Positions 1 through 7,938 of a DNA stretch of 8,889 nucleotides are shown here, in pieces. The notes below the pieces were generated by a model. The model was not told the DNA's origin. It saw nothing but the letters and a program-made list of their open reading frames with translations, and searched no databases. The DNA is from Clostridium sp. Its GTDB lineage: Bacteria; Bacillota; Clostridia; Clostridiales; Clostridiaceae. Position numbers and translations under genes: made by a program. Each line of letters begins with the position of its first letter. Positions within the stretch are counted from its first letter, which is position 1. Location: assembly GCA_012511315.1 (NCBI GenBank), contig JAAZGI010000198.1:1-8889 (forward strand), written 5' to 3'.

Positions 1-854
1 CTTTTGTTTTAGCAAGTCTTGTAGGTGTTATGCCCTATTTTGTTTTCGGCGGAACAGTGAATGCTTTGGCAGCGCTTGCTCCCATTTTTATTATGACAGG
101 GGGACTTTACGCAATTAAACGCTATCAACTGAGTTGGTCTAAAGCGTTAACAGTAGCGGTGCTAGCGATTTTCTTAGGTATTTTGCTCAATGGTTATTTT
201 AGTATTTATGTAGTTCAGGGTTCAAACCTTAGCGAGTTTAGTTTAACCATTGCCGAGAATGTGAAAAGCCAATTGCAAAGTGCATTAGGTGCCACTGGGT
301 ACGAAGTACCTATGAGTCAACAGCAGCTGATTGACGAATTGACCGCATCCATTACTCCTGAATTTGTTCAGGAGGTCATTCCAACCATGGTTATTAGCTG
401 GTCATTAATGGGTGGATATTTGCTACTTCGTTTGAGCCGACGTTTTCTTAAAATCGGGCGAACACCAAAAACAAATATTCCATTTTTCGCTATGCTGGGA
501 ACCAACCCCTTAATGTTAGCTTTTTTTATTATCATGGCGATTCTTGGAGCATCTTTATCCGATGGTCAGCCAAGATGGAGTAGTCTGCTTTATAACACAG
601 GTTATGGTGTTTCGATGTTCCTTGGAATTGTAGGCACGCTAAGCTTAATTTGGTGGACTTTATCGGTTAAATTCCGGTTTGGTAGACTAAGTAAAGTCTT
701 CTTGGTTTTGATTACATTATTTTATATGGTTGGAGATTGGATGATTTTAGTGGCAATCGTGGACTCTGTATTTGACTTTAGAAACATATCAGGCAAGAGT
801 TTATGGCATTGGCTAACTTATACCATGAAAAGCAAGATGAAAAAGGAGGATTAG
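1..854 (+). CDS. yybS: DUF2232 / YybS-family integral membrane protein, 5' end missing
   Basis: This is a polytopic membrane protein. The frame stays open from base 3 to the first ATG at 30, and the codons before that ATG encode hydrophobic residues (FVLASLVGV). The Met at 30 is therefore probably internal to a membrane helix, and the true start lies left of the window. Counting from that Met there are about six hydrophobic segments: roughly 2-28, 38-62, 112-134, 158-176, 190-212 and 222-247. A more polar loop lies at about 65-110 and the C-terminal tail is basic (MKSKMKKED). At least 283 codons are visible, against roughly 300-310 for the family as I recall it. Assignment rests on this topology and on the position just upstream of gdpP and rplI, as in Bacillus yybS-yybT-rplI. 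The biochemical function of the family is not established; a transporter-like fold is sometimes proposed. The stop is 3 nt before the gdpP start and the gdpP RBS lies in its last codons, so the two are probably translationally coupled. Confidence 0.8.
   Translation, partial: FVLASLVGVMPYFVFGGTVNALAALAPIFIMTGGLYAIKRYQLSWSKALTVAVLAIFLGILLNGYFSIYVVQGSNLSEFSLTIAENVKSQLQSALGATGYEVPMSQQQLIDELTASITPEFVQEVIPTMVISWSLMGGYLLLRLSRRFLKIGRTPKTNIPFFAMLGTNPLMLAFFIIMAILGASLSDGQPRWSSLLYNTGYGVSMFLGIVGTLSLIWWTLSVKFRFGRLSKVFLVLITLFYMVGDWMILVAIVDSVFDFRNISGKSLWHWLTYTMKSKMKKED
843..849 (+). promoter_or_regulatory. Ribosome binding site of gdpP inside the yybS 3' end
   Basis: AAGGAGG lies 8 nt before the ATG at 858 and overlaps the last codons of the upstream gene. 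Its strength and spacing support 858 as the gdpP start and suggest coupled translation. Confidence 0.8.
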
Positions 855-857
855 TAG

Positions 858-2843
858 ATGGAAAAATATTCCCGGTTTAAGAGAGAGCAGCTCCTTTATA
901 TAGGGCTAATTGCCGCCGCAGTGTTTAGATTTATTTACCTGAGGCAGTATGTAGCAGCCGGGGTAGCTGTGCTGGTTCTTTTGATAATCTTCTTTTTAGT
1001 GAACCAACTACATTTTTTCAAGCGTCGGGAATGGGACAAATTTATTAATGATTCAATTAAGAAGCTTAAGCCTTCTATGGTAGAGGCGGCTAATAGTGCA
1101 GAGTTTCCTATCGTAGCTTTTACTCGCGACGGTCAAATTAATTGGTACAATGAAGCATTTAATGAAATTTCGGACGCAGAACGACTCCTAGATATCGATG
1201 AAGTTGTGGATATTGATCCAGAGAAAATCTGGAAAGATGAAACGTTAGATTTTTTGTCTCTTAATGAAGAAGTATATAAAGTAACCGTTATTAAATACCG
1301 AGCAGCCCATGGTGAGTTTGAAGAGGATCTACTATTTTTAGTCCTCATCAATGTGACTGAAGTAAAAAAAGCTGAAGATCAAAAAATAATTACCATGTTG
1401 GTAGAAGTTGACAACTTAAGCGAAGTTCTTAACTCTGCACCGGAATCAAGGCGACCTTTAATCTCAGCAGCGATTGAAAAGCAACTGTTGGATTATGCGA
1501 ATCATTTGAAAGGATATATGAAACGCTATGCAACTAGCCGAAGCATTTTAATGGCTCCTTACGAAGTGTTTCGTGATGAAATTAAAAAGAAATTTCCAAT
1601 CCTTGATCAAATTAAATCCATTAATCTGGGGAATACCATAGAGCCAACCTTATCCATTGGAGTATCCTATGACAATGATTATTTGATGAATGATGGCTTG
1701 GCGGCAGAACAAGCTAAGGAATTAGCATTGGGCCGAGGTGGTGATCAGGTTGTTATTAAACGAGGTGAGAAATTGACCTTTTTTGGAGGCAACTCCAGAG
1801 AAGTTGAGAAGAAGTCTAGGGTTCGCTCTCGAGTGATTGCCCATGCCTTAAGAGATTTGATTAATGAAAGCGATCGAATTTACATTATGGGTCATGCGAA
1901 TCCAGATACCGATTCGCTAGGAGCTGCAGTGGGAATTGTAGCCATTGCTAGAGCGTTAGATAAAAATGCATATATCTTAATGGATGAACCATATCGAAAC
2001 GTTTCAGATCTCCTTTCAATGATAAAAGAAGAAGAATCTTATGAGGATGTAATTATATCATCAGAGACGGCTTTGGACAACCTAGAGCCCAATGATCTGC
2101 TCATTGTTGTGGATGTGCATTCCCTTGGCTATGTTCTTAATCGAGAAGTAGCTTCAGCTAGCATTAAAAAGGTGGTTATTGACCACCATCGTAGAGCGGC
2201 CGATGCTATTCCTGATGCAACTTTAAATTATATTGAAACCTATGCATCCTCTACCTCAGAACTTGTGACAGAGCTAATCCAATATATCGTAGAAAAGCCC
2301 CAACTACAAAAAGTTGAAGCTGATGCTTTGCTATCTGGCATTATTGTTGATACAAAATACTTTATTTACAAGACAGGTTCAAGAACCTTTGAGGCGGCCT
2401 CGTTCCTACGCAAGGCGGGAGCCAATACCCTTGACATTAGAAATCTGTTATCCTATGATAAGGAACTATATTTACTAAAGGCTGCCATTATTAAAACAGG
2501 TGAAATCGAAAAGGGCATTGCTATAGCAGTTTGCCCAGCTGGCATCAAGGATCCACTCATTGCTGCCCAAGCAGCGGATGAATTCTTAAATCTTAAAGGT
2601 GTCACAACATCTTTTGTTTTGGCACAAGATGGTTCAGATGTTGCCGTTTCAGCTCGTAGTAATGGAGTGATGAACGTGCAGGTTATTATGGAAGAATTCG
2701 GTGGTGGTGGACATATGACGATGTCTGGAGCACGGGTCAAGGATACAACAGCCGAAGAAGTTAAAGTTAGAATTAAAGAAATACTTAAAACCACCAGCAA
2801 GGAGGAAGATGAAGATGAAAGTGATACTTCTCAAGGACGTTAA
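858..2843 (+). CDS. gdpP: Cyclic-di-AMP phosphodiesterase GdpP (DHH/DHHA1 family)
   Basis: This is a membrane-anchored enzyme that hydrolyses the second messenger c-di-AMP to pApA, and so affects potassium and osmolyte balance and cell-wall stress responses. The 661 residues match the usual length of about 650-660. In order: two N-terminal membrane helices (about 11-27 and 31-50), a PAS-like domain (about 65-150), and a degenerate GGDEF domain (about 175-315) that ends in the family signature [11 protein letters not shown] instead of an active GGDEF motif. The catalytic DHH domain follows, with H346, D350 and D352 in [10 protein letters not shown]419 in VVDVH, and D442-H443-H444 in IDHHR. A DHHA1 domain ends the protein, with GGGGH at 615-619. 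D419 matches the position of the catalytic Asp known in the B. subtilis enzyme. All metal-binding motifs look intact, so it should be active. The gene sits between yybS and rplI as in Bacillus (yybT), and its last 29 nt overlap the rplI start. Confidence 0.97.
   Translation: MEKYSRFKREQLLYIGLIAAAVFRFIYLRQYVAAGVAVLVLLIIFFLVNQLHFFKRREWDKFINDSIKKLKPSMVEAANSAEFPIVAFTRDGQINWYNEAFNEISDAERLLDIDEVVDIDPEKIWKDETLDFLSLNEEVYKVTVIKYRAAHGEFEEDLLFLVLINVTEVKKAEDQKIITMLVEVDNLSEVLNSAPESRRPLISAAIEKQLLDYANHLKGYMKRYATSRSILMAPYEVFRDEIKKKFPILDQIKSINLGNTIEPTLSIGVSYDNDYLMNDGLAAEQAKELALGRGGDQVVIKRGEKLTFFGGNSREVEKKSRVRSRVIAHALRDLINESDRIYIMGHANPDTDSLGAAVGIVAIARALDKNAYILMDEPYRNVSDLLSMIKEEESYEDVIISSETALDNLEPNDLLIVVDVHSLGYVLNREVASASIKKVVIDHHRRAADAIPDATLNYIETYASSTSELVTELIQYIVEKPQLQKVEADALLSGIIVDTKYFIYKTGSRTFEAASFLRKAGANTLDIRNLLSYDKELYLLKAAIIKTGEIEKGIAIAVCPAGIKDPLIAAQAADEFLNLKGVTTSFVLAQDGSDVAVSARSNGVMNVQVIMEEFGGGGHMTMSGARVKDTTAEEVKVRIKEILKTTSKEEDEDESDTSQGR
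2799..2805 (+). promoter_or_regulatory. Ribosome binding site that decides the rplI start
   Basis: AAGGAGG lies inside the gdpP 3' end. Spacing to the ATG at 2815 is 9 nt, which suits initiation, while spacing to the in-frame ATG at 2809 is only 3 nt. The downstream ATG is therefore the likely start. Confidence 0.8.
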
Positions 2844-3264
2844 AAAACTCGGTAAACAAGGTGAAATCGTCAATACCAGTGACGGATACGCAAGGAATTT
2901 CTTATTTCCCAGAGGCTTAGCAAAAGAAGCCACCCAAGGGAATTTAAATACAGCTGTTGCCATTCAGGAAGCAGAGCGTAAACAAAAGAAAAAAGCACTA
3001 GAAGAAGCTCATGCTATGGCTGATGAATTGAAAGAAAAACAACTCAACATGCAGGTTAAAACAGGTAAGGGAGGACGTCTCTTCGGAGCAATTACTTCAA
3101 AAGATGTAGCCTCTGAAATTAAAAGCCAGCTAGGATACGACATTGATCGAAAGAAAATTGTCTTAGACACGATCAAAGGAACCGGCATGTATGAAGCTGA
3201 AATAAAGCTTTACCCGGAAGTTTCTGGACGGCTTAAGATTAAGGTTGAAGCAGAAGAAGAATAG
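2815..3264 (+). CDS. rplI: 50S ribosomal protein L9
   Basis: L9 is a structural protein of the large ribosomal subunit. It binds 23S rRNA at the base of the L1 stalk and helps maintain reading frame. From the start at 2815 the protein has 149 residues and begins [17 protein letters not shown], the standard bacterial L9 start and length. The N-terminal rRNA-binding domain shows [17 protein letters not shown] at about 24-40. It is followed by the long, highly charged connecting helix (about 41-75) and the C-terminal domain with [14 protein letters not shown] at about 81-94. An in-frame ATG at 2809 would add Met-Lys but has poor RBS spacing. The gene overlaps gdpP by 29 nt in another frame, implying co-transcription and coupled translation. 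A terminator follows 22 nt after the stop. In Bacillus, dnaB (dnaC) follows directly; here lonC intervenes. Confidence 0.97.
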   Translation: MKVILLKDVKKLGKQGEIVNTSDGYARNFLFPRGLAKEATQGNLNTAVAIQEAERKQKKKALEEAHAMADELKEKQLNMQVKTGKGGRLFGAITSKDVASEIKSQLGYDIDRKKIVLDTIKGTGMYEAEIKLYPEVSGRLKIKVEAEEE

Positions 3265-3286
3265 AACAAATAGAAGTATAAATTTC

Positions 3287-3325
3287 AAAAACTCTTGGCA
3301 GAGTAATTTTGCTGGGAGTTTTTTT
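3287..3325 (+). terminator. Rho-independent terminator after rplI
   Basis: A 14-bp stem pairs 3287-3300 with 3310-3323 around a 9-nt loop. Three of the pairs, in the middle of the stem, are G-T wobbles on the DNA reading. The 3' arm ends in a run of seven T (3319-3325) matched by five A on the 5' side. It closes the yybS-gdpP-rplI unit and separates it from lonC. Confidence 0.9.
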
Positions 3326-3416
3326 GAGTGTCTTAGAATAGGAGTTCTATGGTCATACCTTAAAATGTACAGCCTTCTTTAAGCTAAGATTTAAGGCGTT
3401 TATATTTAACTTGAGA

Positions 3417-3425
3417 TGCTATAAT
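3417..3425 (+). promoter_or_regulatory. Extended -10 promoter for lonC-dnaB-nudix
   Basis: TGCTATAAT is a perfect TATAAT -10 box (3420-3425) with the TG of an extended -10 two bases upstream. No good TTGACA-like -35 is seen; the best is TTTATA at 3399 with a short 15-bp spacer. Transcription would start near 3432, leaving a leader of about 35 nt before the lonC ATG. This is the pattern of the main vegetative sigma factor, not of a forespore sigma factor. Confidence 0.75.
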
Positions 3426-3466
3426 AAAGAATACCGAATCTTTTACTGTAACTTCGGAGGACAACT

Positions 3467-5359
3467 ATGGATAAAATAAATGATTCACAGCTGATTATGG
3501 ATCAGCCGGACGATATAGCAACACAAATTAAAATTCAAGAAGAAATTATTACCAATGTATTGGGAAGAAAAGAGGTTTTAGCTCGAACGAAACGATTAAA
3601 GCTTCATGGTGAAATTAAATCCAAAGATACACTGATTAAAGCCATGGCACTAAACAAGGTGATTAGTAATCAGGATCATGTAGAGTTAACCCCGCCCCAT
3701 AAGGTGAGCCGAGTGATTGAAGCCAACTTTGAGTTGATTTCAGAACAAATTGCTCGCAATTTTGTTCAAAACCGCATTGAAGAAAAAGTTCAAGAAGCCC
3801 TCATGGATCGTCAAGATGAGTATATCGATGAAATGAGAATGAACATTATACGCAAGGAAAAAGGACCGGAAAACTCTAAAACCCAGAAAAAATACCAAGA
3901 ATTGGTGGATTTAGATCAAATTTCCCTATCAAGAAACATTAACAATCAGCTGAGGCCGCAAACATTCGATGAGATCATAGGCCAAGATCGAGCCATTGAA
4001 GCCTTAATTTCCAAGATTGCATCCCCATATCCCCAGCACATTATTTTGTATGGACCTCCAGGCGTGGGTAAAACAACAGCGGCTCGGATCGCTTTAGAGG
4101 AAGCGAAAAAACTTAAATATACCCCATATGGTGATGGAGCTCAGTTTGTTGAGGTGGATGGAACTACTTTGAGATGGGATCCACGAGAAATTGCCAATCC
4201 TCTCTTGGGTTCTGTTCATGATCCCATCTATCAGGGCTCAAAACGAGATTTAGCGGAAACAGGAATTCCAGAACCTAAAACTGGACTGGTTACAGATGCC
4301 CATGGTGGGGTGTTATTCATCGATGAGATTGGTGAACTGGATTTAACCTTGCAAAACAAACTTTTAAAAGTATTGGAAGATAAACGAGTTGAATTTTCAT
4401 CTTCCTACTATGATCCAGATGATGAAAATGTTCCAGATTATATACGCTACCTGTTCGATAAGGGGGCACCAGCTGATTTTACCTTGATTGGTGCAACCAC
4501 CCGTGAGCCCAAGGATATGAGCCCAGCATTAAAATCTCGTTGTACTGCAGTATTTTTCGAACCGTTGACGCCAAAACATATTCAAGGAATCGTTAAAAAT
4601 GCCGCGTTAAAGCTAGGTGTTAGTTTGGATGAGGAAATTCCAGCGATTATTGCCCAACACACCATTGAGGGCCGTAAGGCAATTAATATTCTGACCGATG
4701 CTTTTAGTCAAGCTGTTTATTTAGGGTCTAGTTCTCAAAAAGTTCATGTTGGAGTTGATCATGTGATGACAGCTATTAGTTCGTCTCGGACCACACTAAA
4801 TGAGATACTGGATAACTTAACGGGTTTTGAGGTAGGTCATCTTTACGGACTGGCTGTAACTGGTTTTGTGGGTTCCACCGTAGAAATTGAAGCCATGGCT
4901 TATCCAGCAAGGGAACAAGGGAAAGGGATGATTCGCTTTAATGATACAGCAGGCTCCATGGCCAAAGACTCTGTATTTAATGCAGCTTCTGTGATTCGGA
5001 AAGTTACAGGGCAAGCCATGCAGGATTATGATATTCACATAAATGTTGTTGGAGGAGCTAATATTGATGGTCCCTCTGCGGGAGCTGCCATTACACTAGC
5101 TTTATTAAGTGCCATTGAAAAAAGACCGGTGCGTCAGGATATTGCCATTACGGGGGAGATTTCCCTAGGCGGTCGTATTAAGCCGGTGGGTGGTATCCAG
5201 GAAAAAATCTATGGCGCAATCCGAAAAGGGATTCAGACTGTGATTGTACCCAAGGATAACGAAAATGAAGTTCCCAAAGAGCTTACGGGAATCAAAGTGA
5301 TTCCTTGTTCCACCATTGAGGAAGCTAGGGATATATTATATAGAAAAGGTGAACAATAA
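3467..5359 (+). CDS. lonC: ATP-dependent serine protease, Lon family, LonC type
   Basis: This is a cytoplasmic AAA+ protease that unfolds and degrades selected proteins. Its natural substrates are unknown. The 630 residues comprise a charged, helical N-terminal region (1 to about 165) without the LonA substrate domain and without the membrane segment typical of LonB. Next is an AAA+ module starting at LRPQTFDEIIGQDRAI, with Walker A GPPGVGKTT at 196-204 and Walker B VLFIDE at 282-287. The C-terminal Lon protease domain has the catalytic Ser537 in DGPSAGA and Lys580 in GGIQEK; their 43-residue spacing equals that of E. coli Lon. Active-site residues are intact. The architecture and the site between rplI and dnaB fit the LonC subfamily, described as restricted to some spore-formers and proposed to act in sporulation. 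The promoter visible here looks vegetative. RBS GGAGG (3456-3460) is 6 nt before the ATG. dnaB starts 2 nt after the stop. Confidence 0.92.
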   Translation: MDKINDSQLIMDQPDDIATQIKIQEEIITNVLGRKEVLARTKRLKLHGEIKSKDTLIKAMALNKVISNQDHVELTPPHKVSRVIEANFELISEQIARNFVQNRIEEKVQEALMDRQDEYIDEMRMNIIRKEKGPENSKTQKKYQELVDLDQISLSRNINNQLRPQTFDEIIGQDRAIEALISKIASPYPQHIILYGPPGVGKTTAARIALEEAKKLKYTPYGDGAQFVEVDGTTLRWDPREIANPLLGSVHDPIYQGSKRDLAETGIPEPKTGLVTDAHGGVLFIDEIGELDLTLQNKLLKVLEDKRVEFSSSYYDPDDENVPDYIRYLFDKGAPADFTLIGATTREPKDMSPALKSRCTAVFFEPLTPKHIQGIVKNAALKLGVSLDEEIPAIIAQHTIEGRKAINILTDAFSQAVYLGSSSQKVHVGVDHVMTAISSSRTTLNEILDNLTGFEVGHLYGLAVTGFVGSTVEIEAMAYPAREQGKGMIRFNDTAGSMAKDSVFNAASVIRKVTGQAMQDYDIHINVVGGANIDGPSAGAAITLALLSAIEKRPVRQDIAITGEISLGGRIKPVGGIQEKIYGAIRKGIQTVIVPKDNENEVPKELTGIKVIPCSTIEEARDILYRKGEQ

Positions 5360-5361
5360 CT

Positions 5362-6690
5362 ATGGAAAATAATACCATTAGAACTATGCCAGCCAATGTT
5401 CAAGCAGAGCAGAGCATACTGGCAATCATGTTCTATGATGAAAAAAACATACCTAAAGTTTTTGAACGACTAACAAGTGAAGATTTCTACCAAGAATCTC
5501 ATCGAATTATTTTTGATGCAGCCGTTGAGTTATTTGGACGTGACACGCCATTTGACATTGTTTTGCTTCAAGACTACCTAAACTCCACTGGAAAGCTTGA
5601 GAAGGTAGGAGGCTTAGCCTACCTATCCAGACTGGCCACTTTAGAGTATAGTGCAGCCTTTTTAGAGTCTTACATGGAATCTGTGGCTGAAAAAGCTATT
5701 TTGCGCCGCCTAATTAAGGCGTCGGATGAAATTACGAGAGATTCTTATGATAAACAGGATGAACCGGAAGTTGTTTTAGAAGATGCAGAACGAAGAATTT
5801 TCCAGATCTCGGAGAAACGTCAGGCTAAGGACTTTGTTCCTATGAATATGGCAGTGGAACAAAGTTTGGTAAATATTGAAAACATGTATATTAACAAGGG
5901 TCAGTTTACTGGAATTGCGAGCCCCTTTCCTATTTTGGATGAGTATACTGCGGGATTCCAACGAGGTGATATGGTTCTTATAGCAGCTCGTCCTTCCATG
6001 GGGAAAACAACCTTTGCACTAAACTTAGCAGAACATGCAGCTCTGCGGGAAGGGAAATCTGTTGCAATCTTTAGCCTAGAGATGAGCACCGAACAGCTGG
6101 CCTATAAACTCCTTTGTTCAGAAGCAGGTGTCGATATGAACCGCATGCGTTTGGGCGAACTGGATGAAACAGACTGGGATAATATTGCTCGGGCAACTGG
6201 ACCTTTGTCCAAAGCTAAAATTTTTATTGACGATTCGGCTGGGATCTCTGTTATGGAGATGAAGAGTAAAGCCCGACGACTTAAACTAGAGCATGGCTTA
6301 GATATGATTGTAATTGACTATTTACAGCTAATGTCAGGAAAGGGCGAAAACCGTCAGCAGGAAGTCTCAGAAATTTCTCGGTCCATTAAAATGTTAGCCA
6401 AAGAGCTAGACGTTCCTGTTTTGTGCCTGTCACAGCTCTCACGTGCCCCTGAGCAGCGTCAAGATCATCGGCCTATGCTATCGGACCTGAGAGAGTCCGG
6501 ATCGATTGAGCAGGACGCTGACCTTGTTATGTTTCTTTACCGTGATGATTATTATGATAAGGAATCGGAAGTACCTGGCACCGCTGAATGTATCATTGCC
6601 AAACAAAGAAATGGTCCAGTAGGGACCATCCATCTAGCTTGGATTGGAAAGTTTAGTAAGTTTGGTGTAGCAGATACCATCCATGGGTAA
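5362..6690 (+). CDS. dnaB: Replicative DNA helicase DnaB
   Basis: This is the hexameric replicative helicase that unwinds DNA 5' to 3' at the fork using ATP. It is the counterpart of B. subtilis DnaC. The 442 residues are of normal length. The N-terminal helical domain (about 5-105, beginning MPANVQAEQSILA) is followed by a linker and the RecA-like motor from about 180. Walker A is ARPSMGKTT (209-217), followed by IFSLEMS. Walker B is IVIDYLQLM (316-324), and the later motifs LSQLSR, SDLRESGSIEQDADLVMFLYRDD and AKQRNGPVG are present. No intein or other insertion interrupts it. The start follows the lonC stop by 2 nt, with the RBS AAGGTGA inside the lonC end, so the two genes are co-transcribed and likely coupled. 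In Bacillus the gene directly follows rplI; here it depends on the lonC promoter or on read-through. Confidence 0.98.
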   Translation: MENNTIRTMPANVQAEQSILAIMFYDEKNIPKVFERLTSEDFYQESHRIIFDAAVELFGRDTPFDIVLLQDYLNSTGKLEKVGGLAYLSRLATLEYSAAFLESYMESVAEKAILRRLIKASDEITRDSYDKQDEPEVVLEDAERRIFQISEKRQAKDFVPMNMAVEQSLVNIENMYINKGQFTGIASPFPILDEYTAGFQRGDMVLIAARPSMGKTTFALNLAEHAALREGKSVAIFSLEMSTEQLAYKLLCSEAGVDMNRMRLGELDETDWDNIARATGPLSKAKIFIDDSAGISVMEMKSKARRLKLEHGLDMIVIDYLQLMSGKGENRQQEVSEISRSIKMLAKELDVPVLCLSQLSRAPEQRQDHRPMLSDLRESGSIEQDADLVMFLYRDDYYDKESEVPGTAECIIAKQRNGPVGTIHLAWIGKFSKFGVADTIHG

Positions 6691-6695
6691 AGACT

Positions 6696-7133
6696 ATGAA
6701 AAAAATTAATGAGAAATCCTGTGGGATTATTTTAATTGATGATGAAAACCAATACCTATTGGTGCAACTGCTAGCCGGTCACTGGGATTTCCCCAAAGGT
6801 CATGTAGAACAGGGGGAAACAGAGAAAGAAACGGCGCTGCGGGAAGTTCTGGAAGAAACAGGCCTCCAGGCTACTATTTTCCCGGATTTCCGTGAAAGGG
6901 TAACTTATCTTGTGAAGGGATATATCCCGAAAGAAGTGGTTTATTTTTTGGGACGGCCTCACAGCACCGACGTAAAGATCCAAGTTGAGGAGGTCAGTGA
7001 CTTTGCCTTTTTACCCTACGAAGCTGCTCGTAAACGTCTAACCTTTGAAACCAATCGTAAACTCCTTGATAAGGCTCAAGCTTTTGTTGAATCATTGAAT
7101 GAGAATGAAATGAGTTGTTTCCCAGAATTATAA
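6696..7133 (+). CDS. Nudix hydrolase, probably Ap4A hydrolase-like
   Basis: This enzyme belongs to the Nudix family, which hydrolyses nucleoside diphosphates linked to another group. The 145 residues form a single domain. The Nudix box is complete at 35-57: G35, E41, R49-E50, E53-E54, G56, matching GX5EX7REUXEEXGU. The segment GHWDFPKGHVEQGETE resembles bis(5'-nucleosyl)-tetraphosphatases of the NUDT2 type, which cleave Ap4A, but substrate cannot be fixed from sequence and other mononucleotide or RNA-cap substrates are possible. The gene begins 5 nt after dnaB. No good Shine-Dalgarno is seen (upstream GGGTAAAG is weak), suggesting translation coupled to dnaB or modest expression. It is the last gene of the lonC-dnaB unit and ends 34 nt before the bidirectional terminator. 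Family call is secure; the specific substrate is not. Confidence 0.88.
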   Translation: MKKINEKSCGIILIDDENQYLLVQLLAGHWDFPKGHVEQGETEKETALREVLEETGLQATIFPDFRERVTYLVKGYIPKEVVYFLGRPHSTDVKIQVEEVSDFAFLPYEAARKRLTFETNRKLLDKAQAFVESLNENEMSCFPEL

Positions 7134-7167
7134 ATCTTACACTTGAGACAACCATATAGCAGAACGG

Positions 7168-7210
7168 TAAAAAACTCCTGAGAGAGCATTGGCTCCTCAG
7201 GAGTTTTTTA
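7168..7210. terminator. Bidirectional intrinsic terminator between convergent nudix gene and pgsA
   Basis: A perfect 15-bp inverted repeat pairs 7168-7182 with 7196-7210 (core CTCCTGAG/CTCAGGAG). It is flanked by six A on the left and six T on the right, so it gives a U-tract on either strand. The 13-nt interior can extend the stem by four more pairs past a one-base bulge. It should stop the + strand lonC-dnaB-nudix transcript and the - strand pgsA transcript. Confidence 0.92.
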
Positions 7211-7276
7211 CTGATGTAACAATATGATGGAAAAAATCCTTTTAATTCCGAGAAGAGAAAAGTAAGGTAGGAATAG

Positions 7277-7804
7277 TTATTCACCATCAATTTTCCTTTT
7301 TTTAGCCAAAGTGAGCTGTATATACTGAAATAAGGCGGCAAAAGAGATTACCACTGAGACAATCAGCACAATAAAGGCTAGGGACTTTGAAAACAGAAAG
7401 GTGATAATAGCAATATGAAATAAGAAGGTTGCCATCTTACCCCAGATATTAGCACGGTTTACGATGCCACGCCGGTAAGCTAGGGCGCCACCACCAATCA
7501 TAAATAGTTCTTTAAACGCTACTAAGATGACAATCCAATATGGAATATATTCATAGTAAGCAAAACATAATAAAGCTGTTGTCATCATTAGTTTGTCAGC
7601 TAAGGGGTCTAAAACAGCACCTAGTTTAGTTTCCATATTGTAAGTTCGAGCAATATAGCCATCCAACATATCTGAAAATCCGGAAATTATAAAGATTACA
7701 ATGGGATAAAAAATTCTGGTTTCACCAGTTCCCGTTACGAAGGTATAGATAAATAGTGGAATCAAAAAAATCCGGAACGTTGAAATCATATTTGGAATGT
7801 TCAC
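7277..7804 (-). CDS. pgsA: CDP-diacylglycerol-glycerol-3-phosphate 3-phosphatidyltransferase (PgsA-like)
   Basis: This integral membrane enzyme transfers a phosphatidyl group from CDP-diacylglycerol to glycerol-3-phosphate. The product, phosphatidylglycerophosphate, is the precursor of phosphatidylglycerol and cardiolipin. The 175 residues match the family length. The N-terminus (NIPNMISTFRIFLIPLFIY) is typical of PgsA. The complete CDP-alcohol phosphotransferase signature DX2DGX2ARX8GX3DX3D is present, with D45, D48, G49, A52, R53, G62, D66 and D70. Hydrophobic segments lie at about 10-24, 31-44, 75-95 and 120-160. The start is GTG at 7804-7802, fixed by a very strong SD 7 nt upstream; the next in-frame ATG, at codon 6, is too far from it. 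The gene is monocistronic, divergent from the thioesterase and convergent with the Nudix gene. Another CDP-alcohol acceptor is possible but less likely. It may be a second pgsA, since clostridia often carry one elsewhere; this window cannot show that. Confidence 0.9.
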   Translation of the reverse strand: MNIPNMISTFRIFLIPLFIYTFVTGTGETRIFYPIVIFIISGFSDMLDGYIARTYNMETKLGAVLDPLADKLMMTTALLCFAYYEYIPYWIVILVAFKELFMIGGGALAYRRGIVNRANIWGKMATFLFHIAIITFLFSKSLAFIVLIVSVVISFAALFQYIQLTLAKKRKIDGE

Positions 7805-7811
7805 GGGTTAC

Positions 7812-7820
7812 CACCTCCTT
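7812..7820 (-). promoter_or_regulatory. Strong Shine-Dalgarno for the GTG start of pgsA
   Basis: Read on the - strand this is AAGGAGGTG, nine bases complementary to the 16S rRNA 3' end and 7 nt before the GTG at 7804. It decides the start and may compensate for the non-ATG codon. Confidence 0.85.
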
Positions 7821-7827
7821 TTATCTG

Positions 7828-7836
7828 ATTATATCA
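7828..7836 (-). promoter_or_regulatory. Extended -10 promoter for pgsA
   Basis: On the - strand this reads TGATATAAT: a perfect TATAAT (7833-7828) plus the extended -10 TG. No TTGACA-like -35 is found at 16-18 bp. The predicted start near 7821 abuts the Shine-Dalgarno, giving a leader of only about 17 nt. Confidence 0.75.
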
Positions 7837-7938
7837 TCACAGAGCTTTTATTCCGCATCTGTTTTTATCTTTTGTTATTTAGTTGGGATTCACATAGTTT
7901 GCAATGATCTAGAGCTAGACTCGCGAGCTTTGGTTGGT

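Noticed and set aside
30..32. ATG at 30 as the start of the first gene
   Set aside because: The frame is open to the left edge, the preceding codons encode hydrophobic residues continuing a membrane helix, and no Shine-Dalgarno is seen. The gene is cut by the window.
1743..1764. Active diguanylate cyclase in GdpP
   Set aside because: The region reads [10 protein letters not shown] and lacks the GGDEF/GGEEF active-site motif, the usual degenerate state in GdpP proteins.
2453..2800. 115-codon open frame on the - strand inside gdpP
   Set aside because: It lies wholly antisense to the conserved DHH/DHHA1 coding region, has no recognisable family features, and reads as a shadow of the real gene.
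2649..2963. 104-codon - strand open frame across the gdpP-rplI junction
   Set aside because: It is antisense to two well-conserved genes and has no recognisable domain.
3350..3364. Tiny four-codon frame (MVIP) in the rplI-lonC spacer
   Set aside because: It is too short, no promoter is visible ahead of it after the terminator, and there is no sign of an attenuator arrangement.
3334..3396. Weak inverted repeats upstream of lonC (TAGAA/TTCTA at 3334-3349; CCTTAAA/TTTAAGG at 3358-3396)
   Set aside because: Arms of 5 and 7 AT-rich bases with a loop of up to 25 nt are expected by chance, and they match no HrcA or CtsR operator that I know. No riboswitch or RNA gene is apparent in this roughly 140-nt spacer.
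6994..7341. 115-codon - strand open frame spanning the nudix end, terminator and pgsA end
   Set aside because: It runs through a strong bidirectional terminator, overlaps pgsA in another frame on the same strand, and lacks family features.
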